Shown here piece after piece: positions 23,608-32,652 of a stretch of DNA of 64,000 nucleotides. The notes beneath the pieces are model-generated. The model made no database searches. It was not told the origin of the DNA and saw only the letters and a program-made list of their open reading frames with translations. Position 1 is the first letter of the stretch; each line of letters opens with the position of its first letter. The DNA comes from Pirellulales bacterium (GTDB lineage: Bacteria; Planctomycetota; Planctomycetia; Pirellulales; JAEUIK01). The DNA is taken from the NCBI GenBank assembly GCA_019745975.1, contig JAIESQ010000060.1, forward strand, positions 16,457-80,456, in the 5' to 3' direction. The translations under genes were made by a program, and so were the position numbers.

Positions 23608-26247
23608 CTAAATCGGGGGTGTATCGCCCGTTCGCTCGCGCCGTCGCGGCGCGCTGCCGCCCGCGAGGTTGCGCGATATCTCCAGATGTCCGAAATAGGT
23701 TTGCGTGATCGCATTCGACAAGTCGTTCAGGGAGTCGGTGACTTGCCCGAGGAGGGCCGTCAGCTTCGGACGCCTGCCCTGATCGTCCGCCTGGCTCAAC
23801 TGTCCCACGTCGGCAAGTCGCAAGGCGGTCAACGATGCCAGCACCAAGCGCTGTTCGGAGCTGCGGCCGGGCTTCGTCGTGTCGCGCGGCAAGTGTTCAA
23901 CGTCTTCGGCCAGCGCGGCCAATTGAAAGGCCACCGAGCGCGGGTTCGTCTCATCGGCCAAGAGCAAGTCGACAACCGGCGCCACTTGCAGCTTCCCCTG
24001 ATAGCGGCGTCGGTAGGTCATCACGCTGTCCGCGATCTCCAACAACGCTTCGAGCACTTGCCCGTCCTGCTCGGCGGAATCGGTCAGAGTGTTGCTTAAC
24101 AGCCCGGCAGTGTGCAGGCAGCGCTCGAGTTTGCGGCCGATATCGAGGAACCGCCAGCCGTGACCGCGCGTGACGCTTTCCATTGCCAAACCGCCGAAGG
24201 CCGCCAGCGTAAGCACGGTTCGATCCAGCAACGCCAATTCATCTCCCAAGGCACGTGGATCATCGTTGGCGCGGCGGCGATTTGCGCGGCGATCGATGCC
24301 CGACGGCGACTCACTGGCTCCGAGCCGTGCCTTGTCGAGTTCGACTAGCACCCGCGACATATCCCCCGAAATGCGATCGCGCACCACGCCCGCCAGCCGC
24401 GCTAGCGCTGCCAACACCGCGACGAGGCTCCCCGGCCGCCGCGCGTCGTGAATCACGGCCAGCAGCTCTCCTTCGGGAGCAGCCAGGCGGGCCGCGGCCC
24501 CTTCGCCGATGAAGCCCGGCAGGCACTCGCTCTGCGACGTGACGACCTTGAGCAACGTCGGCAGCTCGGGCAGGTCGGCCGGTCGCTGCGCTTCGGTCAT
24601 GCGCAGCAGCACGCTGCGCAAGAGCCGCGTCATTCCCTCGGCGCGCTCGGCGTAACGCCCCAGCCAATACAAGTTGTCGGCCATACGGCTCGGCAAATCG
24701 TGACCGCCGCGCGTCAGTTCCACCGGGGCGTCGTCGGGACGCAGCAGGCTGAAGTGGCTCACGGGGCCAGGCGAAAGCACCCACGTATCTTTGCTGCCGC
24801 CGCCGCGCTGCATCGAGACGACCATCGTGTCGGCCGACGCGCTCACGCGCGTCAAGCCGCCGGGCATCACCGTGAACGAGTCGTGGCTGGCCGCCACGTA
24901 AGCCCGCAGCACGAGGTGCCGAGGCTCGAAGTGCTCGGCCCCGAGCACCGGCGCGGTGGCCAGTGCAATGCGCTGCTGTCCGACGAATTGATATGGGAAG
25001 GCGCGAATCTTGTCTGTCAGCCGCTGGCGTTCCTCGACCGATAATTCGCCGCCGAAGACTGGCTCGAGATTCGTCCCCGGCAGCGCCGGTTTGATCACCA
25101 GGTCGGCGAGGTGATCGAGCACGTATTGCCGTTCGCGATCTCCACCGCACCACCACGTGGGAGCCGACGGCAGCCGGAGCTCTTCACCCAACAGGTACCG
25201 GCACAAGCCCGGCAAAAAGGCCAACAGCGCCGGCGTTTCAAGCAGGCCGGTCCCCAAGGCGTTGGCGACCGCGACGTGCCCCGCTCGGACCGCCTGCATG
25301 AGCCCCGGCACGCCCAAGAACGAATCGGGGCGCAGCTCCAACGGGTCGCAATAGTCGTCGTCCAAGCGGCGGAAAATCACGTCGACCGGCTGCAAACCAC
25401 CAAGCACCTTGAGAAACACCCGACAGTCGCGCACCGTCAGATCGTTCCCCTCGACAAGCGTGAAGCCCAGATAACGCGCCAGGTAGGCGTGCTCGAAGTA
25501 GGTTTCGTTGTAGGGACCGGGGGTGAGCAGCACGACGCGCGGGTTCTCGCGTTTGGCCGGCCCCAGGTTGTAGAGCGTTTCGCGCAGGGTGCGAAAGAAC
25601 TGCGCGAGCCGCTGCACCTGACAATCGCGAAATACCTCGGGTAGCATCCGCGACAATACGATGCGGTTCTCGAGCGCGTACCCGGCGCCCGAAGGGCATT
25701 GCGTGCGGTCGCCGAGCACCCACAGATTGCCTTCGGCGTCGCGGCCAATGTTCGAGGCGAACAAGTGCAGGTTGCGCCCGCCTGGCAGGGCAATGCCATG
25801 GCACGCCCGCAGAAACGCCGCATTGCCAAAGACCAGTTCGGGCGGCATCAGCCCCGCCGTCAGGGTGTCTTGCGGGCCGTAGAGATCGGCCAGGATCGCT
25901 TCGAGCAGCCGCCCACGTTGGATCAGCCCGGTTTCGATCGTCCGAGCGTCGTCGGCCGCGATCAGTTGAGGAATCGGATCGAGCCGCCAGGGGCGATGCA
26001 TGCCGCGGGCGTCGTCGTAGACGTTGTAGGTGACGCCGTTCTCACGGATCAGCCGCTGAGCCTCGTTCCAACGATGGCCGAATCGTTCCCGTCCCAGATC
26101 GCGCAGCGAGCGAAACAGCGCATGCCAATGAGGCCGTGGCTGGCGGCTGGCTTCGAGTGCTTCGTCGAAAGCGCCGCCTGGGGGCGAATAGTCGAGCCAC
26201 GTCTGTTCGGCCGACGTAGCTGCCAGCCCGGGCGAGGTCAATTCCAT
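23608..26247 (-). CDS. circularly permuted ATP-grasp + alpha-E domain fusion
   Basis: The 879-residue protein starts at ATG 26247. Residues about 50-510 match the circularly permuted type 2 ATP-grasp domain (former DUF404/DUF407): ENGVTYNVYDD, LLTPGPYNETYFEHAYLARYLGF, RLDDDYCDPLELR, GTGLLETPAL and RAYVAASHDSFTVMPGGLTR. Residues about 535-860 form the helical alpha-E domain (DUF403), opening SRMADNLYWLGRYAERAEGMTRLLR. In many genomes these are two adjacent genes; here they are fused. The ATP-grasp half is predicted to be a carboxylate-amine (peptide) ligase. It lies between two transglutaminase genes. Confidence 0.9.
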   Translation of the reverse strand: MELTSPGLAATSAEQTWLDYSPPGGAFDEALEASRQPRPHWHALFRSLRDLGRERFGHRWNEAQRLIRENGVTYNVYDDARGMHRPWRLDPIPQLIAADDARTIETGLIQRGRLLEAILADLYGPQDTLTAGLMPPELVFGNAAFLRACHGIALPGGRNLHLFASNIGRDAEGNLWVLGDRTQCPSGAGYALENRIVLSRMLPEVFRDCQVQRLAQFFRTLRETLYNLGPAKRENPRVVLLTPGPYNETYFEHAYLARYLGFTLVEGNDLTVRDCRVFLKVLGGLQPVDVIFRRLDDDYCDPLELRPDSFLGVPGLMQAVRAGHVAVANALGTGLLETPALLAFLPGLCRYLLGEELRLPSAPTWWCGGDRERQYVLDHLADLVIKPALPGTNLEPVFGGELSVEERQRLTDKIRAFPYQFVGQQRIALATAPVLGAEHFEPRHLVLRAYVAASHDSFTVMPGGLTRVSASADTMVVSMQRGGGSKDTWVLSPGPVSHFSLLRPDDAPVELTRGGHDLPSRMADNLYWLGRYAERAEGMTRLLRSVLLRMTEAQRPADLPELPTLLKVVTSQSECLPGFIGEGAAARLAAPEGELLAVIHDARRPGSLVAVLAALARLAGVVRDRISGDMSRVLVELDKARLGASESPSGIDRRANRRRANDDPRALGDELALLDRTVLTLAAFGGLAMESVTRGHGWRFLDIGRKLERCLHTAGLLSNTLTDSAEQDGQVLEALLEIADSVMTYRRRYQGKLQVAPVVDLLLADETNPRSVAFQLAALAEDVEHLPRDTTKPGRSSEQRLVLASLTALRLADVGQLSQADDQGRRPKLTALLGQVTDSLNDLSNAITQTYFGHLEISRNLAGGSAPRRRERTGDTPPI

Positions 26248-26288
26248 GGTCCTCGGTCGCCGCCTGAGATGACCGCCGCGCTGTGCAC

Positions 26289-29200
26289 TTAACGTTGCGC
26301 GGAGAGCTCAGTTTCTGTCTGTACTATACCAAAATGTTCGAGCCGCGCGAGCGAAGGGTCGCTCCCCGTGTGCGGCTTGGCATGCGCCGCCGAGCGCTCG
26401 GCGGCCAGCGGTTGCCGCAAGTCGAGCGTCAACGGGAACTCGCCACGGCGCGGCTCGGCGACCACGGGCTGTCGCCCCGGAGTGTGGCCAAACCGAATGA
26501 AGCGATTGTAACGGCGGCTCTCCGCTTCGCGCGAATTGACCGGCAGCACCTCGTACGCCAGCCCGCCGGGATGCGACACGTGGTACTGGCAGCCGCCGAT
26601 CGAACGCTCATTCCAGGTGTCGTAGATGTCGAAGACCAGCGGCGCGTCGATGCCGATCGTCGGGTGCAGGCACGAGGGCGGGCACCACGCCCGATAGCGC
26701 ACTCCAGCCACGAATTCGCCGACCGTGCCGGTCGGGTGCAGCGGCACTCGGCGGCCGTTGCAGGTGACCACGTGGCGCGTGTCGATCAGGCCGCGCACTT
26801 TTACTTGGAGACGCTCCACCGACGAATCGACATAGCGAGCGGTGCCGCTGCCGGTAACCTCTTCTCCGAGCACATGCCAAGGCTCGATCGCTTGCCGCAG
26901 TTCGAACTCGACCCCCTGTTGTGCCACGCTCCCCAGCCAAGGAAAGCGAAATTCCACGTGCGGCGCGAACCACGCCTTCTCCAATGGATAGCCGGCCGCC
27001 CCCAACTCGTAGAGCAGGTCATCGAGATCCTGTTCGACGAAGTGGGGCAGCATGAAGCGATCGTGCAACTCCGTTCCCCAGCGCACCAATCGCTGGTCGT
27101 AGCCGGACTTCCAGAACCGTGCCACGAGCGCCCGAATTAGCAGTTGTTGCACCAGGCTCATCCGCGCATGGGGCGGCATCTCGAACGCCCGTAGCTCGAC
27201 CAGTCCGCGGCGGCCGTCGGCCGAGTCGGGCGAGAACAATTTGTCGATGCAAAACTCGGCCCGATGTGTGTTGCCCGTGATGTCGACCAGCAGGTTGCGG
27301 AGCACGCGATCGACGATCCACGGCGGGCAATCGCCGTGATTGGGCAGTTCGGTGAAGGCCAGCTCCAACTCGTACAAAGCGTCGTTGCGCGCTTCGTCGA
27401 CGCGCGGCGCCTGGCTCGTCGGCCCGATGAACAGCGACGAAAACAAGTACGACAGCGCAGGGTGATTGTGCCAGCAAGCCACCAGACTGCGCAGCAAATC
27501 GGGACGGCGCAAGATAGGGCTGAGGGCCGGCGTGGGACCGCCGAGCACAACGTGATTGCCGCCCCCCGTGCCCGTATGGCGACCATCAAGCATAAACTTC
27601 TCGGTGCTCAACCGCGCCAGGCGGGCCTCTTCGTAGAGCACGGTCGTATTGTGAACCAGCTCGCGCCAATTGTGTGCCGGATGCACGTTGACTTCGATCA
27701 CGCCGGGGTCGGGCGTGATCTGAAAGTGGTTGAGGCGATGATCGCTCGGCGGCTTGTACCCTTCGAGTAGTACCGGGGTCTCGAGCTCGGCGGCCGTCGC
27801 CTCGATCGCGGCAACCAGATCGAGGTAGTCCTCCAAACGGTCAACCGGCGGCATGAAAGTATGCAAGCGCCCCTCGCGCGGCTCGATGCACAAGGCGGTA
27901 CGCACGATTCCCGACGGCGCGCGGGGCGCCGCGCCATGGGCTCCGTTCATCGACGGCGCGCGGCGCGCACCGGGCGTGATCCCGGCGATTTGTGGGTGGC
28001 GGTCGTATCCCGGCCGTCGCGGCAGCGGCCCGCGCGGTGCCAGCGGATCGAGCGCCCAAACCTGCTGGCGTTCGTCGGGAACTTCCCAGGGAAGCGAGTC
28101 GAGTGGTAGCCGGAGGCCCATCGGCGAATCTCCGGGAATCAAGAATACATGCTCACGGCGTAACAGCCATTGACCACTCTCCCAACGCGGCACGCCCGCA
28201 TAGTACTGTCGCCGTAGCGGCAAAACGTACCCCACGACATGGTCGAGCCCTTGCTCGAACACCCGCGACAAACGCCGCCGCTCCTCGGGCTCCTCCAGCT
28301 TGTTCTCGAGCGGATCGACGTTCGACGGCAACCGCCGCTCGCGCCACAGGTAGTACCAGATGTCTTCGTAGCTGGGCAGACAAAAGTCGGGATCAACCCC
28401 CAGCCGCTCGGCTAGCGCGATCGCAAACTGCTGCGCGCACGCGCTGTTGTGGCCGTAGTTTGCGTCGGTATCGCCGACCAGCGCGGGGTTCTCCCACAGC
28501 GGCACGCCGTCGCGGCGCCAATAGCATCCGTAGACCCAGCGCGGCAGGGATTCGCCGGGATACCACTTCCCCTGTCCGTAATGCAGCAAGGCACCGGGGG
28601 CGAAGCGATCGCGCAGTCGTTTCAAGAGCACACCGGCTTGGCGTGTCTTGCCTGGGCCTAGCGCATCGAAGTTCCACTCCGGCCCGTCGCGATCGTCGAT
28701 CGAAACGAAGGTCGGCTCGCCCCCCATTGTCAGGTGGACGTCGCCTTGGCGCAGCTCTTCGTCGATCCGATTGCCCAATGCGTCGATTGAGCGCCACTGC
28801 GCTTCGGTATAGGGGAGCGTGACACGGGGCGTTTCGAAGACGCGCGCCAGCGACATCTGGAAGTCGAACTTCTCGCCAATCTTGTCGATCTGGCCGTTGT
28901 CGCCGCTGGGGAGCCAGTGATAACTGCCGGTGATCGGCGCCGCGGTGATCGGGTGCGCGGCGCAAGCCAGCGGAATGTGACCTTCGCCGGCGACCAGCCC
29001 CGAGGTCGCGTCAAACCCGACCCAGCCCGCGCCCGGCAGATAGACTTCGGTCCAGGCGTGCAGATCGGTGAAATCCTGCTCGGGCCCCGACGGTCCATCG
29101 AGCGACTTCTCATCGGCCGTCAATTGAATCAAATAGCCTGATACGAAGCGGGCCGCGAGCCCCAACTGCCGCAACAATTGCACGAACAGCCAGGCCGTGT

Positions 29201-29744
29201 CGCGGCACGATCCACTGGCCAGCGCGAGCGTCTCTTCGCACGTCTGTACGCCGGGATCGAACCGGATTCCGTACTTGATCGACTTCTGCAAGTGACGATT
29301 GATGTCGACCAGAAAGTCGATCGTGCGCATGTCGTGTCGCTCGAACGAGCGCGCCAGCTCCGTCAGCCGTGGGCCGGCTGGCTCACACTCGCGATACGGA
29401 GCCAGTTCGCCCGCCAACGCCGGTTCGTAAGCAAACGGGTACTTCTCCACTTCCGGCGCAATGAAAAAGTCGAACGGATTGATCGCCACCATCTCGGCCA
29501 CGAGATCGACTGTGACCTTGAACTCGCGGGCAGGCTCCGGAAAGACGATCCGCGCCTGGTAGTTGTTGTACGGGTCCTGCTGCCAGTTGAGAAAGTGTGG
29601 CTCCGGCTCGACGCGCAGCGCGTAGCTCACGATCGGCGTGCGGCAATGCGGCGCCGGCCGCAACCGAATCACGTGCGGGTCGAAGATCACCGGACGATCG
29701 TACTCGTAGCGCGTCGTATGACTGAGGGCAACTCGGATTGGCAT
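26289..29744 (-). CDS. transglutaminase + DUF2126 putative amidoligase fusion
   Basis: The 1151-residue protein starts at ATG 29744. Residues 1-90 are the transglutaminase N-terminal beta domain. The core has GSCRDTAW (Cys180), LHAWTEVYLPG (His229) and WVGFDATSG (Asp245). The remaining 850 residues match DUF2126, a predicted amidoligase related to glutamine synthetase/GCS-type COOH-NH2 ligases: DVHLTMGGEPTFVSIDDRDG, HYGQGKWYPGESLPRW, DGRHTGTGGGNHVVLGG and a C-terminal FIRFGHTPGR. Both modules act on amide bonds, so the protein probably makes or trims a peptide modification. The target is unknown. It lies 22 bp after ppc and 41 bp before the ATP-grasp gene. Confidence 0.9.
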   Translation of the reverse strand: MPIRVALSHTTRYEYDRPVIFDPHVIRLRPAPHCRTPIVSYALRVEPEPHFLNWQQDPYNNYQARIVFPEPAREFKVTVDLVAEMVAINPFDFFIAPEVEKYPFAYEPALAGELAPYRECEPAGPRLTELARSFERHDMRTIDFLVDINRHLQKSIKYGIRFDPGVQTCEETLALASGSCRDTAWLFVQLLRQLGLAARFVSGYLIQLTADEKSLDGPSGPEQDFTDLHAWTEVYLPGAGWVGFDATSGLVAGEGHIPLACAAHPITAAPITGSYHWLPSGDNGQIDKIGEKFDFQMSLARVFETPRVTLPYTEAQWRSIDALGNRIDEELRQGDVHLTMGGEPTFVSIDDRDGPEWNFDALGPGKTRQAGVLLKRLRDRFAPGALLHYGQGKWYPGESLPRWVYGCYWRRDGVPLWENPALVGDTDANYGHNSACAQQFAIALAERLGVDPDFCLPSYEDIWYYLWRERRLPSNVDPLENKLEEPEERRRLSRVFEQGLDHVVGYVLPLRRQYYAGVPRWESGQWLLRREHVFLIPGDSPMGLRLPLDSLPWEVPDERQQVWALDPLAPRGPLPRRPGYDRHPQIAGITPGARRAPSMNGAHGAAPRAPSGIVRTALCIEPREGRLHTFMPPVDRLEDYLDLVAAIEATAAELETPVLLEGYKPPSDHRLNHFQITPDPGVIEVNVHPAHNWRELVHNTTVLYEEARLARLSTEKFMLDGRHTGTGGGNHVVLGGPTPALSPILRRPDLLRSLVACWHNHPALSYLFSSLFIGPTSQAPRVDEARNDALYELELAFTELPNHGDCPPWIVDRVLRNLLVDITGNTHRAEFCIDKLFSPDSADGRRGLVELRAFEMPPHARMSLVQQLLIRALVARFWKSGYDQRLVRWGTELHDRFMLPHFVEQDLDDLLYELGAAGYPLEKAWFAPHVEFRFPWLGSVAQQGVEFELRQAIEPWHVLGEEVTGSGTARYVDSSVERLQVKVRGLIDTRHVVTCNGRRVPLHPTGTVGEFVAGVRYRAWCPPSCLHPTIGIDAPLVFDIYDTWNERSIGGCQYHVSHPGGLAYEVLPVNSREAESRRYNRFIRFGHTPGRQPVVAEPRRGEFPLTLDLRQPLAAERSAAHAKPHTGSDPSLARLEHFGIVQTETELSAQR

Positions 29745-29766
29745 CGGTTGGTCTCTTGGTTGCGAG

Positions 29767-32601
29767 TTAACCCGTGTTCTTCAAGCCCGCCGCAATGCCG
29801 TTGATGCTCTCGAGCACGCTGGCCAACAGCTCGGAGCTGGGGTCGGCTTCGGGACTTGCCGCAGCCGCGGCGCGCAGCCGGCCCAACAGCACCAACTGAA
29901 TGAAACTCAAGGCATCGACGTAAGGATTGCGTAGCTGAATCGATCGCTTAAGCACCGGCATCTGATCCAATAACTCGGTCTCACCAGTGATCAGGCAGAT
30001 CGCTTCGACCGTCCGGCGATACTCCGCGGCAATCCGACCGTACACGCGATCGGCCAGCGCCTGGTCGGGCACCAGGTCGGCGTACAATCTGGCGATCGTC
30101 AGATCGGCCTTGGCCAGAATCATCTGAGCATTGTCGATCAGCGTTCGCCAGAAGGGCCACCGCTCGTACATCACGACAAAGGTTTCCCGTTCCTCGGGCT
30201 GCTCCGCCAGGAAGTCGAACACTGCACTACCGAACCCGTACCACCCCGGCAGCGTGTGGCGGCTTTGCATCCAGCTAAAGACCCACGGAATCGCCCGCAG
30301 TTGCTCGATGCTTGTGTACGGCTGGCCGGCGGACTGGCCGCGGCGCGGCGGCCGCGAAGCGATCTTTAGCTGTCCGATCTCGGCAATCGGCGTGGCTTCG
30401 GCAAAGTACGTCAGAAATTCGGGTGTCTCGTAGACCAGCTCGCGATAGTGGCGCCCAGCACGCTCGGCAAGCCGCTCGATGAGTCGCTCCCACTCGGGAG
30501 GCGGCGGCTCGGCATCGATTCCGAAGCTGCTGCGCAGCACGGCATTGATGATCTGGTCGAGGTGTCGTTCGGCGACGCCCGGCGCGCCGTAGCGATCGGC
30601 GATCATCTCTCCTTGTTCGGTGAAGCGCAGCCGTCCCGCCACGGTGCCGGCAGGCTGTCCCAGGATGGCTCGGTTGGCCGGCCCGCCACCGCGGCCGATC
30701 GCGCCGCCGCGGCCATGAAACAGTTGAATCGTGATGCCCATCCGCCTGCCCGTGTCGACCAGCGCGCGCTGCGCCTGATAAAGTGCCCAGGCCGATTGCA
30801 GGAAGCCGGCGTCCTTGTTGCTGTCGGAGTAGCCGAGCATCACTTCCTGCACGTTGCCGCGCAGCTTGAGATGTTCGCGATAGATCGGCAGGTGGAACAA
30901 TCGCTGCACTATCGTCGCGCCCTGTCGCAGCGGTTCGAGCGCCTCGAACAACGGCACGACGTTCAGCCGGCTGACCTCTTCGCTTGGGGCGAACAACCTG
31001 GCCTCGCGCGCCAACAAGAGCACGCCGAGTACATCGGCCGGTTCGGTCGCCCCGCTGATGATGTAATTCTCGATCGCCTCGGGGCATTGCTGCTCGAGCA
31101 GCGCCGCCACCGTGCGAAACGTCTGCACGACTTCGCGCGTCTCGGGCGAGAAGGGGAGCTGAACGGGCACCAGTGGCCGCTTCGCCGCCAGTTCGCTTAC
31201 CAAGAGTTCGAAGCGCTCGTTGGCCGATAGCTTGCGATAGTCCTGGCAAACGCCCGCCCAAGCGAAGATCTCTTCGAGCGCGCTGCGCAACCGCCCGCTG
31301 TGTTCGCGAATGTCGAGCGTGAGCATGTGCAAGCCGAACGTATCGACCAGGCGGCGCAGGTCATGGAGCAGGCCGCTGGCCGAAGCGTCCGCACCGGCGC
31401 GCCGCAGTTCCGTCTCGATGACATCGAGGTCGGCCAGCAGATCAGCGCGGCGTAAGTAGACGGCTGCCGGCCGGCCATCGTCGTCGGCCGTCCACTGTGG
31501 TTCGCACTCGCGAACGTACTGCAGAGTACGGCGCAATCGTCCGGCAATTGCGCGGCATTTCGCGCGGAAGGGCTCGTGATCGTCGGCAAACTCGAGCTCG
31601 GGTAGCAAATCTCGGTCACGCGCCAACGATTTGCGAAACTCGTCCGACACCGGCAGCACCAGGCTCGAATGGCTCAAGCGGCGTCCAAGCTCGTCGACCC
31701 GCGCGAGATATTGCTTGATGATCGTCTCTTGTTGCAGCCGGACTGTGGCGGCCGTCACGCTGTGCGTGACATTGGGATTGCCGTCGCGGTCGCCCCCGGT
31801 CCACGAGCCAAACCGCAGGAAGCTGGCCACGGGCGTCGGCGCGCCGTCTTGCGCCATGCGGCGCAGGTACAGCTCCAGCTCGCGATAAATATGCGGCGCC
31901 ACATCCCACAAGCAGCCGACCATAATCAAGCCTTGTCGCACTTCATCGAGCACCGTCGGGCGCTTCGAGCGGACCAGCTCCGAGAGCCAGAGGCCCTCGA
32001 CCTCCTCGTGAATCGCCACCAACGCGGCTTCCTGCTCGCGCGGCAACAGTTCGCGATACTCGAGTCGATCGAGCTGGCGCGCGATGGCGTCGAGCTTTTC
32101 CAGCAACGTGCGGCGCCGTGCTTCGCTCGGGTGCGCCGTGAACACCGGCGCTACCAGCGCGTGTTCCAGCAGAGCCGCGATCTCCTTCGCTCCGACGCCG
32201 CGCTCGCGCAACTGCTCGAGCGCCGCTTCGAGACTCTCGGGCAATGCGCGCTGCTGCTGGGCCCGCCAGCGCAGTGTTCGTAGCCGCGCCCGCTGCTCGG
32301 CCAGGTTCGTGAGGTCAAAGTAGATACTGAAAGCGCGCGTGAGGGTCCGCAGTTCCGTCAGTTCGAGCTTGCCGAGTCGATCGCGAAGGCGGCGCGCATC
32401 GTCGACCGACGGCTGCTGACGAATGTTTTTCGTGGCGGCGCGCACTTCTTCGACCAGCGCCAGCGCTGGCGCTCCAGCCAGACGGCCGATGGTTTCGCCC
32501 AACAGGTCCCCCAGCAGGTGGATGTCGGCGCTCAAGGCGCGCTGAATGGCTTCGGCCTCGCCCGCGTCAGTCGTGGGTCGCTGGGCTGGTTCGTCGGTCG
32601 T
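29767..32601 (-). CDS. ppc: phosphoenolpyruvate carboxylase
   Basis: This is a full-length PEP carboxylase (about 944 residues; E. coli has 883). Motifs in order are FTAHPSEARRRT (catalytic His), GSWTGGDRDGNPNVT, GYSDSNKDAGFLQSAW, FHGRGGAIGRGGGP, and the C-terminal GLKNTG, an expected tail. It converts PEP and bicarbonate to oxaloacetate, replenishing the TCA cycle. The frame is open to a TTG at 32643, with another TTG at 32637 about six bases after AAGGAA. I use ATG 32601, which leaves a normal N-terminus before HLLGDLLGETI, but the TTG starts remain possible. It follows pfk closely. Confidence 0.92.
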   Translation of the reverse strand, partial: TTDEPAQRPTTDAGEAEAIQRALSADIHLLGDLLGETIGRLAGAPALALVEEVRAATKNIRQQPSVDDARRLRDRLGKLELTELRTLTRAFSIYFDLTNLAEQRARLRTLRWRAQQQRALPESLEAALEQLRERGVGAKEIAALLEHALVAPVFTAHPSEARRRTLLEKLDAIARQLDRLEYRELLPREQEAALVAIHEEVEGLWLSELVRSKRPTVLDEVRQGLIMVGCLWDVAPHIYRELELYLRRMAQDGAPTPVASFLRFGSWTGGDRDGNPNVTHSVTAATVRLQQETIIKQYLARVDELGRRLSHSSLVLPVSDEFRKSLARDRDLLPELEFADDHEPFRAKCRAIAGRLRRTLQYVRECEPQWTADDDGRPAAVYLRRADLLADLDVIETELRRAGADASASGLLHDLRRLVDTFGLHMLTLDIREHSGRLRSALEEIFAWAGVCQDYRKLSANERFELLVSELAAKRPLVPVQLPFSPETREVVQTFRTVAALLEQQCPEAIENYIISGATEPADVLGVLLLAREARLFAPSEEVSRLNVVPLFEALEPLRQGATIVQRLFHLPIYREHLKLRGNVQEVMLGYSDSNKDAGFLQSAWALYQAQRALVDTGRRMGITIQLFHGRGGAIGRGGGPANRAILGQPAGTVAGRLRFTEQGEMIADRYGAPGVAERHLDQIINAVLRSSFGIDAEPPPPEWERLIERLAERAGRHYRELVYETPEFLTYFAEATPIAEIGQLKIASRPPRRGQSAGQPYTSIEQLRAIPWVFSWMQSRHTLPGWYGFGSAVFDFLAEQPEERETFVVMYERWPFWRTLIDNAQMILAKADLTIARLYADLVPDQALADRVYGRIAAEYRRTVEAICLITGETELLDQMPVLKRSIQLRNPYVDALSFIQLVLLGRLRAAAAASPEADPSSELLASVLESINGIAAGLKNTG

Positions 32602-32652
32602 CATGGCCGAAGCATCGTGCAGTTCGAGAGCGGACAACGTCAATTCCTTCGC

